From Defluviimonas aquaemixtae (GTDB lineage: Bacteria > Pseudomonadota > Alphaproteobacteria > Rhodobacterales > Rhodobacteraceae), in NCBI RefSeq assembly GCF_900302475.1, contig NZ_OMOQ01000001.1, positions 1,612,001 through 1,676,000 of the forward strand: 64,000 bases of DNA, given 5' to 3'. The position numbers and the translations under genes are program-made. Positions within the stretch are counted from its first letter, which is position 1. Each line of letters starts with the position of its first letter. The notes below the pieces were generated by a model. That model was not told where the DNA came from and made no database searches. It saw only the letters and a list, made by a program, of their open reading frames with translations. Of the stretch, positions 1-7,816 are shown one piece after another.

Positions 1-437
1 AGGCCGAAGATCTCTCCAAGCTCGTCATGCAGCTCGTGCCCGCCACCGTGATAGTACCAGTTCACCAGCTCCTGCGCGGTCATGCCGAACGGCACCGAGG
101 TGAAGAAGGCATAGCCCGGATGCTGTCCCACGAAGTAGTAGTCGGCGCCGTGATACATGTCGGCCTGACCCGAGGTCACGGCGTCGAACACCTCGAACGC
201 GCCCACGAGTTCGCCCGCCGCCTTGAGGTCGACGGTCAACTGGCCGTCGGTCATCGCGGTGATCATGTCAGCGCAGCGCTGTGCGCTGTCATGTACGCCC
301 GCCAGTCCGCGCGACCACGTCGTCACGAGCGTGAGCGTCCGGTTGCCCTGCGCATATGCCGGCGCGGCGAGTGTGGTGGCCGCAGCGGCGGCCGTGCCGC
401 CAACGGCGGCTTTCGTCAGAAACGAACGACGATCCAT
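1..437 (-). CDS. TRAP transporter solute-binding protein, DctP/TakP type (C-terminus cut by window edge)
   Basis: Reading leftwards from ATG at 437, the protein opens with a twin-arginine signal (MDRRSFLTKAAVGG, then an Ala-rich stretch ending PAYAQ), so it is probably exported folded by Tat. The mature part (VTTWSRGLAG, DLKAAGELVGAFEVFDAV, YYFVGQHPGYAFF, PFGMTAQELVNWYYHGGG) is typical of TRAP periplasmic receptors of the TakP/mannitol-chloroaromatic group, which deliver organic acids to a DctQM permease. About 145 residues are visible and the frame is still open at base 1. The permease genes, if present, lie outside. It is divergent from the two-component pair at 719-2796, which is the natural candidate regulator (inference). 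Ligand not predictable. Confidence 0.9.
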   Translation of the reverse strand, partial: MDRRSFLTKAAVGGTAAAAATTLAAPAYAQGNRTLTLVTTWSRGLAGVHDSAQRCADMITAMTDGQLTVDLKAAGELVGAFEVFDAVTSGQADMYHGADYYFVGQHPGYAFFTSVPFGMTAQELVNWYYHGGGHELHDELGEIFG

Positions 438-718
438 TCGAAGTCATCCTCCCGGTTTTCGTCCGCACGGGGCAACCCGCCCCGCCGAACCCTTACGATG
501 CGTCGGAGACTAGCGGTGGAATTCCGCCGGGGGAATACCGACTATTACGGATGCGGGCGAAAATCACGGAACCCCGCCGCCCTGTAGCTGCGCTGTGATG
601 CATATCCCAACAAAGGGCCACGTCGCGCGCCTCTTGGACGGGCAGGCGAATTGACCCGGTGCCCGCCCATCCGCATCCTGCGCCGCGAATCGCAATGACG
701 GGAGGCGTCGCGGACATC
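438..718. promoter_or_regulatory. Divergent promoter region between TRAP receptor and two-component system
   Basis: About 280 bases separate the two divergent start codons. The stretch around 520-545 holds a GGAATTCC palindrome followed by GGGGGAATACC, making a short GGAAT-type repeat that could be an operator for the LuxR-type regulator. No convincing -35/-10 pair can be assigned by eye. In-frame starts for the kinase also exist at 659 (GTG) and 695 (ATG), so its true 5' end may lie inside this stretch. Confidence 0.35.
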
Positions 719-2155
719 ATGCGCATGCTTTGGCGCCGACTCCGGGCGACCCCGAGGCTCGACTACGGCCAGAAGCTCCACCTCCTGGCGACGCTGCCGT
801 TGATTGTGGCCGCGGCCGCGATCGCGATGCTCGTCGCGCACGAGTCGCGCGCGCTGTCGGAACGCGAGATCGCGGCGCTCGAGGCGCAGCTCATCGCCGC
901 CAAGAAGGACGAGCTGAAGAACTACATCAGCCTCGCGCGGACGGCCTTCGGCTTCATCTACGGTAACGCGCTGCCCGACGACGAGGAGGCCAAGACCGAG
1001 GTCGCCCAGATCCTCGCCGCGATGATCTACGGTCAGGACGGCTATTTTTTCGTCTATGATTACGACGGCAACAACCTCGTCGCGCCGCGCCAGACCTGGC
1101 TCATCAACCGAAACTGGGCCGGGCTTGGCGACGCCAATGGTACGCCGGTCGTCGACGAGCTGATCCGGATCGCGCGGCAGGGCGGCGGCTATCATTCCTA
1201 TGTCTGGAAGAAGCCCTCTACCGGACAAGAGGCGCAGATGGTGTCCTACGTCGTAGGGCTTCAGGATTGGCGATGGGCGGTGGGTACGGGCGTCTTCCTC
1301 GACGACGTTTTGGGGCCCGTTGCCGCGGCCCGGTCCGAGACGGAGGCGCAGATCCGCCGGACCTTCGGCTGGATCGCGGCGATCGCATTCGGCGCGGTGC
1401 TTCTCGTCTTCGCTTCGGGCATGATCATCACGGTGCGCGAACGCAGATTGGCCGACGTGAAGCTCAAACGATTGACGCAGCGCATCGTCGACACGCAGGA
1501 GGAGGAACGCGGCCGGGTCGCGCGCGAACTGCACGATTCCATCAGCCAGATGCTCGTCGGCGTGCGCTACGCGCTCGAACTCGCGCGGCGGCGTCTCGCG
1601 CTCGGCGATGAGCGCGCGGGCGAAAGCCTGTCGGCGGGGATCGAACACCTGAACGGCGCGATCGGCGAAGTGCGACGGATCAGCCGCGACCTGCGCCCGG
1701 GCGTGCTGGACGATCTCGGCCTTGGCCCCGCGCTCCAGACGCTTATGGAGGAGTTCGGGCACAGGACAGGCATGGAGACCGAGTTCGAAACCGTGGTCTT
1801 CCGCAACCGGCTGGACCAAGAAGCCAAGATTGCGCTTTACCGCATCGCACAGGAAGCACTGACGAACGTCGAAAAGCATTCCGGCGCGACGAGGGTCAGC
1901 CTGATGGTTCGGGGCCACAAAGCCGGCGCGATGATGCGGCTCGAGGACAACGGCTGCGGCCTTGCCCATTCGCGCGGCGACGACGGCGCCGAGGGCGGTC
2001 TGGGCCTGAGGAACATGGCCGAGCGAATCGAGCAGCTTGACGGTACGCTGCGCATCCTGTCATCGCGCTCGGGAACGGTCATCGAGGCTCAGATACCCCT
2101 ATCCCACATGCTGCCGCCCGCTGGACCGGTCGCCAAAACGAAGGACAGTGCATGA
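719..2155 (+). CDS. Cache-domain sensor histidine kinase (HisKA_3/NarX class)
   Basis: A membrane sensor kinase of about 478 residues. A first membrane helix lies near residues 20-42 (LLATLPLIVAAAAIAMLV). It is followed by a periplasmic single-Cache-like domain containing GQDGYFFVYDYDG and INRNW, and a second helix near 218-240. The dimerisation/phosphoacceptor region is QEEERGRVARELHDSISQ, with the presumed phospho-His near residue 272. A GHKL ATPase domain follows (DNGCGL, GGLGLRNMAERI). The start at 719 (MRMLWRR) was chosen because it gives the short cytoplasmic N-terminus usual for the family; 659 and 695 are possible. Its stop overlaps the regulator start (ATGA at 2152-2155), so the two are translationally coupled. 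It probably senses an extracellular small carboxylate and controls the adjacent TRAP system (inference). Confidence 0.88.
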   Translation: MRMLWRRLRATPRLDYGQKLHLLATLPLIVAAAAIAMLVAHESRALSEREIAALEAQLIAAKKDELKNYISLARTAFGFIYGNALPDDEEAKTEVAQILAAMIYGQDGYFFVYDYDGNNLVAPRQTWLINRNWAGLGDANGTPVVDELIRIARQGGGYHSYVWKKPSTGQEAQMVSYVVGLQDWRWAVGTGVFLDDVLGPVAAARSETEAQIRRTFGWIAAIAFGAVLLVFASGMIITVRERRLADVKLKRLTQRIVDTQEEERGRVARELHDSISQMLVGVRYALELARRRLALGDERAGESLSAGIEHLNGAIGEVRRISRDLRPGVLDDLGLGPALQTLMEEFGHRTGMETEFETVVFRNRLDQEAKIALYRIAQEALTNVEKHSGATRVSLMVRGHKAGAMMRLEDNGCGLAHSRGDDGAEGGLGLRNMAERIEQLDGTLRILSSRSGTVIEAQIPLSHMLPPAGPVAKTKDSA

Positions 2156-2796
2156 CAAACCCGACCCGCGTTCTTGTCGTCGACGACCACCCCATGGTCG
2201 CCGAGGGTCTTCGGTCGATCCTCGAGACCTACGACGACATCGAGGTCGTGGGCACGCTCGGAAATGGCCAGGAGGCGATCGACGAGGCCGAACGGCTTGC
2301 GCCCGACGTGATCCTCCTCGACCTCAACATGCCGCAGCTGAACGGATTGTCGGCGACCGAGATCCTGCTGGAGCGCAATCCGGATCTCAGGATCCTCATC
2401 CTGTCGATGCATGACAGCCCCGAATATATCTCGACCGCGCTCCGTCACGGCGCGTCGGGGTATGTTCTGAAGGACGTGCCGGTCGAAGAGATCAAGAATG
2501 CGATTGGCCGTGTAATGGCTGGCGAGCGGTATCTCTGCACCGGCGCCACGGCGAGCCTTCAGCCGGGCACGGCCGACGGACGCGAACCGCTAACCGATCG
2601 CGAGCAGACGATCCTACTCGAACTCGCGCAGGGAAAGTCGAACAAGGATGTCGCGGCCGAACTCGACATCTCCGTGCGCACGGTCGAGACGCATCGCAAG
2701 AACATCAAGCGCAAGCTCGGCATCGCGACTACGGCGGGGCTGACCCGATACGCGCTCGAACACGGCGTCCTGCAGGGCACCGGAGAGGGCCTTTAA
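2152..2796 (+). CDS. LuxR/NarL-family response regulator
   Basis: 214 residues. The receiver domain has the acidic pair DD at 11-12, the phosphorylation site Asp57 in LLDLNMP, and Lys in YVLKDVP. The C-terminal LuxR-type helix-turn-helix covers about residues 143-200 (PLTDREQTILLELAQGKSNK, then VRTVETHRKNIKRKL). It is the partner of the Cache kinase, whose last codons it overlaps. Likely target is the divergent TRAP receptor gene at 1-437, by position only. It is the terminal gene of its unit and converges on the CaiD-like gene. Confidence 0.9.
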   Translation: MTNPTRVLVVDDHPMVAEGLRSILETYDDIEVVGTLGNGQEAIDEAERLAPDVILLDLNMPQLNGLSATEILLERNPDLRILILSMHDSPEYISTALRHGASGYVLKDVPVEEIKNAIGRVMAGERYLCTGATASLQPGTADGREPLTDREQTILLELAQGKSNKDVAAELDISVRTVETHRKNIKRKLGIATTAGLTRYALEHGVLQGTGEGL

Positions 2797-2834
2797 GCGG
2801 CACCGTCTCGGGGGCATCGAGCCCCGCTCGGCGG

Positions 2835-2857
2835 GCGCTGCGTACCGCAGCGCGCCC
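2835..2857. terminator. Hairpin between convergent genes (bidirectional terminator candidate)
   Basis: GCGCTGCG (2835-2842), loop TAC, CGCAGCGC (2846-2853): a perfect 8-bp GC stem, followed by CCCC. It sits in the 61-base gap between the convergent regulator and CaiD-like stop codons. There is no clear T-run on either side, so factor-independent termination is possible but not certain. Confidence 0.5.
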
Positions 2858-3661
2858 CTAGCGTCCGCGCCAGACGGGATCGCGTTTCTCGGCAAAGGCG
2901 CGCTGCCCCTCGTGCAAGTCGTCGGATCCGTAGAGCCGGTCGACCGTCGCGAACTGGCGCTTCGTGATCCGGTTGAGCGTATCCTGGAACCGCATGTCCT
3001 CGGCCGCGCGCACGACCTCCTTGATCGCGGCGTAGACGAGGGGCGGGCCGCTCTCGAGCAGGCGCGCGAGTTCCCACGTCTTGGACAGAAGATCGCCCGG
3101 CGTCGTGACCTCGCGCAGAAGGCCCCAGCGCAGCGCCTCCTCCGCGTCGAACCAGCGGCCCGTGAGCAGAAGATCCATCGCGACGTGGTAGGGAATGCGC
3201 TTGGGCAGTTTGATCGTCGCCGCATCAGCGACAGTGCCCGACCGGATCTCTGGCAGCGCGAAGGTGGCATTGTCCGAGGCGAGAATGATATCGCAGGACA
3301 GCGCGACCTCCAGCCCGCCGCCGCAGCAGATGCCGTTCACGGCGCAGATGACAGGCTTGTTGAGCCCCGGCAACTCCTGAATCCCGCCGAAGCCTCCGAC
3401 ACCGTAGTCGCCGTCGACGGGATCACCGCCAGCCGCCGCTTTCAGGTCCCAGCCGGGACAGAAGAACTTCTCCCCCTCGGCGCGCAGAATCGCGACGCGC
3501 AGGCTGTCGTCGTCGCGGAAATCCCGGAAGACGAGCCCCATGATGCGGCTCGTCGCAAGATCGATGGCATTGGCCTTGGGCCGGTCGAGCGTGACCTCGA
3601 GAATCCCGTTCTCGGTCCGCGTCTTTATCGGTCCTTCGCTGCGCAACTCCATCTTGGCCAT
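2858..3661 (-). CDS. caiD: Carnitinyl-CoA dehydratase / enoyl-CoA hydratase (CaiD-like)
   Basis: 267 residues of the crotonase family. The oxyanion-hole loops are visible: AEGEKFFCPGWDLKAA near the N-terminus and NGICCGGGLEVALSCDII in the middle, followed by FALPEIRSGTVADAAT, which carries the conserved Glu. The FCPGWDLKA pattern is typical of CaiD-like crotonobetainyl-CoA hydratases. Family members add water to crotonobetainyl-CoA to give carnitinyl-CoA. The ATG at 3661 overlaps the TGA of the upstream CoA ligase (TGATG), so the two are coupled; a GTG at 3664 is a weaker alternative. As last gene of the carnitine-type operon it would join gamma-butyrobetaine/crotonobetaine entry to the carnitine route (inference). 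A general enoyl-CoA hydratase is the alternative. Confidence 0.85.
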   Translation of the reverse strand: MAKMELRSEGPIKTRTENGILEVTLDRPKANAIDLATSRIMGLVFRDFRDDDSLRVAILRAEGEKFFCPGWDLKAAAGGDPVDGDYGVGGFGGIQELPGLNKPVICAVNGICCGGGLEVALSCDIILASDNATFALPEIRSGTVADAATIKLPKRIPYHVAMDLLLTGRWFDAEEALRWGLLREVTTPGDLLSKTWELARLLESGPPLVYAAIKEVVRAAEDMRFQDTLNRITKRQFATVDRLYGSDDLHEGQRAFAEKRDPVWRGR

Positions 3662-5658
3662 CACTCCGCCTCCCGTATGAGTGCATCCACCGCCACCGCG
3701 CCGGTCTCAAGGACGATGAGCGGATTGATCTCGATTTCTTCAAGCTCCGGCCGCTCGAGCATGGTCTGGCCCAGCCGTACCGCGATCTTCGCCACCGCCG
3801 CTACATCGGCGCGCGGCCGGCCACGATAGCCGTCGAGCAGCGGCCAGAGCCGCAGCCGCCGCATGTCGGCCAGCACCTCATCCGCCGTCACGGGAAAGAT
3901 GAGCGTCACGGTATCGTCCAGCAACTCGGTGGTCACGCCGCCCAGACCGACGGTCAGCGACAGACCGTAGACCGGATCGCGCCGCAGACCCACAAGAACC
4001 TCCGCGACGGCGTCGGCCACCATTTCCTCCGCGAGGTATCCCGCCGCGCCCGGAATGTCCGCCTGTTCATCGAGCGACTGCAGGCCGAGCCGGACGGCGC
4101 CCGCCTCGCTCTTGTGCGCGAAGCCGAGGCCCTTGAGAGCCAGGGGCGGCGAGAGTTCGCCCGCAAGCGGACGTAGCGCTTCCATCGTCGGCGCGGTCAC
4201 GGAACGCGGGACCGGCACCTCCGCGTCGCCCAGAAGCGCCTTGCCCTCGGCCTCGTCCAGCAGGCGAGTAGGCCGTGATGAGATGGCGGCTGCCGGGCGC
4301 CAGCCGGCCCGGCCAGGCGCGGTCTGAGCCGCCCGAAGCGCGCCGAGAGCGGTCCTGAGCCCCATGAGCGGCACGACACCCTCCGCGATCAATGACACCG
4401 CCCGGTCCTCGTCGAAATTCTCCGGCAAGGACGCGACGGGGAACGCGGGCTTTCCGGTCGCACGCGCCGCTCCTGCGATCGCATCAAGAGCGGGCTGGAA
4501 CGACGAGGGATCGCAGCGGTCGGGCCGTGGCGGGTCGATCACGAAGATGCCAGCATCGTACCCCTCCAGCATCGCGGCGAAGACCGCCTCTGTCCGCGGC
4601 CGGTCGCCCCAAATGAAGGTGTGATAGTCGAGCGGGTTCGCGATCGATACGATCGGGCCGAGTATGTCGCCAAGACGCTGCCGTTGCGTTTCCGAGGGCG
4701 GCGGGAAGTCGAGCCCGAACGGCTCGGCGAGATCCGAAACCAGGCCCGCCTCCCCGCCGGAACACGACAGTGAACACAGCCGCGACCCGATACTTGGACC
4801 GTGGACATGAAAGATCTTAAGCGTCTCAAGAAGCTCGGAGAGCGTGGCAACCTCGGCAACGCCCGCCTGGCGCAGGAAGGCGGAAGACGCGACGCCCGCG
4901 CCCGCCAGCGCGGCGGTGTGCGACGCGGCGGCGCCCCGCGCTGCCTCCGTCTTGCCCGACTTCAGGCAGACGATCCCCTTGCCCGCCGCGCGCGCGCCTT
5001 CGGCCAGGTCGGCGAAGGCGGGCGCGTCGTCGATTCCCTCGACATACATGCCGATTGCGGTCACCCGGTCATCGGCGAGAAGCGCGCCGGCAAGCTCCGC
5101 AAGCCCGATCTGCGCGGCGTTTCCGAGGCAGGCGACGTAGGCCAACGGCAGTCCCCGCGCCTGCATCGTCAGATTGATGACGATATTGGAGGATTGCGAG
5201 AGGAGCGCGACCCCGCGCTCAACCCGCTGCCCGCCATGCTGATCCGGCCAGAGAAGCGCGCCGTCGAGATAGTTTATGACGCCGTAGCAGTTGGGCCCGA
5301 GGATCGGCATATCGCCTGCTCTGGCAACAAGTTCGCCCTGGAGGTCTGCCTCACCCGCCTCGCGCCAGCCGGATGCGAAGCAGATCGCGCCCCCCGCCTT
5401 CATCGCGGCCAGTTCGCGCACCACTTCGACCGTTGCGTGCCGGTTTACACCGACAAATGTCGCGTCAGGCGCCCCGGGCAGAGCGGCGAGCGACGGATAG
5501 GCCTTGATCCCGCCAATGTCGCCCTTGGACGGGTGGACGGGCCAGACGGCCCCTTCGTAGCCCATCTTTCGGCACTGCGCGATCACGTTCGCGGCCCAGA
5601 CGGAGCCCATAACCGCGATGGACCGGGGCCGAAGAAGACGGGAGAGGTCGCGGCTCAT
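3661..5658 (-). CDS. NDP-forming acyl-CoA synthetase (acetate-CoA ligase family)
   Basis: About 665 residues, starting MSRDLSRLLRPRSIAVMGSV. Domain order is that of single-chain ADP-forming acyl-CoA synthetases: CoA-binding Rossmann domain (about 10-130; GPNCYGVINY), succinyl-CoA-ligase-like domains with the phospho-His loop GAAASHTAALAGAG (about 280), and a C-terminal ATP-grasp domain (about 450-665; LALKGLGFAHKSEAGAVRLG and EINPLIV). In this operon the likely substrate is a betaine-type acid such as crotonobetaine or gamma-butyrobetaine, activated for the dehydrogenase and hydratase (inference). The ATG at 5658 was chosen because the family begins there; the frame is open further upstream through a repeat-rich spacer. 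Its stop overlaps the start of the CaiD-like gene. Confidence 0.85.
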   Translation of the reverse strand: MSRDLSRLLRPRSIAVMGSVWAANVIAQCRKMGYEGAVWPVHPSKGDIGGIKAYPSLAALPGAPDATFVGVNRHATVEVVRELAAMKAGGAICFASGWREAGEADLQGELVARAGDMPILGPNCYGVINYLDGALLWPDQHGGQRVERGVALLSQSSNIVINLTMQARGLPLAYVACLGNAAQIGLAELAGALLADDRVTAIGMYVEGIDDAPAFADLAEGARAAGKGIVCLKSGKTEAARGAAASHTAALAGAGVASSAFLRQAGVAEVATLSELLETLKIFHVHGPSIGSRLCSLSCSGGEAGLVSDLAEPFGLDFPPPSETQRQRLGDILGPIVSIANPLDYHTFIWGDRPRTEAVFAAMLEGYDAGIFVIDPPRPDRCDPSSFQPALDAIAGAARATGKPAFPVASLPENFDEDRAVSLIAEGVVPLMGLRTALGALRAAQTAPGRAGWRPAAAISSRPTRLLDEAEGKALLGDAEVPVPRSVTAPTMEALRPLAGELSPPLALKGLGFAHKSEAGAVRLGLQSLDEQADIPGAAGYLAEEMVADAVAEVLVGLRRDPVYGLSLTVGLGGVTTELLDDTVTLIFPVTADEVLADMRRLRLWPLLDGYRGRPRADVAAVAKIAVRLGQTMLERPELEEIEINPLIVLETGAVAVDALIREAE

Positions 5659-5706
5659 GCCGGAAGCCTGTGCCGCCGCCAAGCGCCGGGGGCGCCGCCC
5701 CCGGTC

Positions 5707-5880
5707 CCCCGAGGTATTTCGGAACAGAAGAAGGGCAAAACGCTCTGCCCCCTCAGCGGGAACAGAGCGCCTTCTCCTGTTGCGGTCATCGGCGCCTCCG
5801 CCTGTACCGCTCCGCCATCTTGCCAACTCATGTTTAACAAACCGTTACTTCTTCTGTTTCCAAATACCTCCGCCGGAGGC
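5707..5880. repeat. Inverted-repeat element inside the carnitine operon
   Basis: The 231-base gap between the acyl-CoA dehydrogenase stop and the CoA-ligase start carries two related sequences in inverted orientation. On the plus strand CCCCGAGGTATTTCGGAACAG begins near 5707 and the mirror image CTTCTTCTGTTTCCAAATAC begins near 5850. Each arm has the pattern CTTCTTCTGTTnC(C/G)AAATACCTC and ends in a GC-rich palindromic tip (CCGCCGG or CCCCCGG). Similar GGTATTTnnnnnCAGAAGAAG motifs are, as I recall, dispersed in Rhodobacterales genomes, so this is probably a REP/MITE-like pair. It could fold in the operon mRNA. Confidence 0.6.
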
Positions 5881-5889
5881 GAGAAAGTC

Positions 5890-7053
5890 TCACGCGCCGA
5901 GTGGCCGCAGAAGCTCGCGGCTGATGATGTGGCGCTGGATTTCGCTCGTCCCCTCCCAGATGCGCTCGACGCGGGCGTCGCGCCAGATCCGTTCGAGCGG
6001 CAGGTCGTCCATCAGCCCCATTCCCCCGTGGATCTGGATCGCCTCGTCGGCGATGAAGGCCAGGACCTCGGTCGCCTTGAGCTTCGCCATCGACATGTCG
6101 GCTTCGGTCACCGTGCCCTGGTCGAACTTCCAGGCGGCCTCGCGCGTCAGCAGCTCGGCGGCTTTAAGTTCCATCGCCATGTCCGCAAGCTTGAAGGAGA
6201 TTCCCTGGTACTTGCCGATCTTCTGGCCGAACTGCTCGCGCTCCGCCGCGTAAGTGAGCGCGTGGCCGAGCGCGCGTTCGGCACGGCCGAGGCAGGTGGC
6301 GGCGACCTGAAGCCGCGTCGCGCCGAGCCAGGCGTTGGCGACCTCGAAGCCCTTGTGAAGCTCGCCCAGTATCTGGCTCTTGGGGATGCGGCAGTCATCA
6401 AACTCGAGGACCGCGTTGGTGTAGCCGCGATGCGAGACGTTGCGGTAGCCTTGGCGCACCGTGAAGCCGGGCGTGCCTTTGTCGACGAAGAAGGCGGTGA
6501 TGAGTTTCTTCGGCCCGCGCGGCGTGTCCTCCTCGCCCGTCGCCATGAAGACGATCGCGAAGTCGGCAATGTCGGCGTGCGAGATGAAGTGCTTGGTGCC
6601 CTTTAGGACGAAGTCGTCCCCGTCAGCCCGTGCCGAGGCTTTCATGCCCCGCAGATCGGAACCGGCGCCGGGCTCCGTCATCGCGAGGCAACCCCATTTT
6701 TCGCCGCGGATACAGGGATATAGATAGCGCTCCTTCTGTTCGTCCGTGCCAGCCAGAAGGATATTCGAGGGCCGCGCGACGCAGGTCCAGTGGAGCGCGT
6801 AGTTGGCCTTGCCGAGTTCCTTTTCGTAGAGGAGCCAGGTCTGCGTATCGAGGCCCGCCCCGCCGACCTCCTCGGGCATGTTCGCAGCATAAAGTCCGGC
6901 CTTTATCGCCTTGGCCTGCAGTTCCTTTATCAGATCCATTCGCAGGTGGCCGGAGCGTTCAACTTCGGCTTCGTGCGGGTAAAGTTCATTCTCGACAAAG
7001 GTGCGCGTCGTCTCGACGATCATCTTCTGTTCTTCGGTCAGTCCGAAATCCAT
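5890..7053 (-). CDS. Acyl-CoA dehydrogenase (candidate gamma-butyrobetainyl-CoA dehydrogenase)
   Basis: 387 residues with the full FAD-dependent acyl-CoA dehydrogenase fold. The N-terminal helical domain begins MDFGLTEEQKMIVETTRTFV. The FAD/substrate loop is CLAMTEPGAGSDLRGMKA and the mid-domain has TKHFISHADIADFAIVF. The C-terminal domain contains YAAEREQFGQKIGKYQ and IQIHGGMGLM, followed by IWEGTSEIQRHIISREL, where the catalytic Glu is expected. ATG at 7053 gives the usual N-terminus; the open frame upstream overlaps the SDR and is not expected to be translated. It lies 4 bases after the SDR stop. In carnitine-type clusters such enzymes oxidise gamma-butyrobetainyl-CoA; substrate here is inferred from context. 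Confidence 0.9.
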   Translation of the reverse strand: MDFGLTEEQKMIVETTRTFVENELYPHEAEVERSGHLRMDLIKELQAKAIKAGLYAANMPEEVGGAGLDTQTWLLYEKELGKANYALHWTCVARPSNILLAGTDEQKERYLYPCIRGEKWGCLAMTEPGAGSDLRGMKASARADGDDFVLKGTKHFISHADIADFAIVFMATGEEDTPRGPKKLITAFFVDKGTPGFTVRQGYRNVSHRGYTNAVLEFDDCRIPKSQILGELHKGFEVANAWLGATRLQVAATCLGRAERALGHALTYAAEREQFGQKIGKYQGISFKLADMAMELKAAELLTREAAWKFDQGTVTEADMSMAKLKATEVLAFIADEAIQIHGGMGLMDDLPLERIWRDARVERIWEGTSEIQRHIISRELLRPLGA

Positions 7054-7057
7054 GGTC

Positions 7058-7816
7058 CTACACTTTCGGGTCAGGGTTTTCGGTATGGCCATCGACAGCG
7101 ATGGCCTGGCCCGAAACATAGCGGGCGGCATCGGAAGCGAGGAACACCGCCATCTCGGCAACGTCGCGCGCCTCGACGAAGGTTCGCATCGAGGTGCCGG
7201 CGGCATATCCCTGATAGACCTGGTCGCGGGTCATCCCCTTGGCGGCCGCCTCGGCTTCGAGCACCGCCTCCATGCGCGGCCCCTCGACAGCGCCCGGCAG
7301 GATCGCATTGGCGCGGATGCCGAAGGGGCCAAGCTCCATCGCTGCGGTCTTCATCAGACCGATAACCGCCCACTTCGCCGCCGCATAGGGCGCGCGGTTG
7401 GGGTAGCCGAAGATCCCGGCTGTGGATGAGGTGAAGATCATCGCGCCGGATTTCTGGGCCTTCATCATCGGCGCGGCGAACTTAGCGGACAGGAAGGCGC
7501 CATCGAGCGTGGCGCCGGTGCAGGCACGCCAGTCGGCGAGCCTGACATCCTCGATCAATGCGGTCGGCCCCTTGGTGCCAGCATTCGCGCAAAGCACATC
7601 AAGTCCGCCCCACTCTTTCCTGAGTTCATTGAAGAAACCGCGCATTTCGTCTTCATTTGACACGTCGACCTTGGCGGCGCGAATGCCATCCGGGACGGTG
7701 GAGAGCGCTGCCGCGTCGATATCGGTCACCCAGACCTCTGCGCCGGTCGCGGCGAAGGCATCGGCCATTGCCCGGCCGATGCCGGCGGCGCCGGCGGTGA
7801 TGACGACGCGGCTCAC
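7058..7816 (-). CDS. Short-chain dehydrogenase/reductase in carnitine-type operon
   Basis: 252 residues, classical SDR: cofactor loop TAGAAGIGRAMADAF at the N-terminus, Asp after the second strand (WVTDIDA, suggesting NAD preference), NAG motif in LCANAGT, catalytic Ser in FTSSTAGIFG and YAAAK (Tyr/Lys). The C-terminus ends VSGQAIAVDGH. The start is GTG at 7816, overlapping the TGA of the dehydrogenase-thioesterase gene (GTGA). The operon position suggests oxidation of a carnitine-related alcohol, for instance D-carnitine (speculative). A generic 3-oxoacyl reductase role cannot be excluded. Confidence 0.85.
   Translation of the reverse strand: MSRVVITAGAAGIGRAMADAFAATGAEVWVTDIDAAALSTVPDGIRAAKVDVSNEDEMRGFFNELRKEWGGLDVLCANAGTKGPTALIEDVRLADWRACTGATLDGAFLSAKFAAPMMKAQKSGAMIFTSSTAGIFGYPNRAPYAAAKWAVIGLMKTAAMELGPFGIRANAILPGAVEGPRMEAVLEAEAAAKGMTRDQVYQGYAAGTSMRTFVEARDVAEMAVFLASDAARYVSGQAIAVDGHTENPDPKV

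Noticed and set aside
545..1969. Long minus-strand open frame opposite the Cache kinase
   Set aside because: Antisense shadow of a GC-rich gene; composition is Arg/Asp/His-rich without any family motif, while the plus strand encodes clear kinase domains.
4801..6606. 601-codon plus-strand open frame across the CoA ligase and acyl-CoA dehydrogenase
   Set aside because: It spans two well-defined minus-strand genes and their intergenic repeat; no coding signature.
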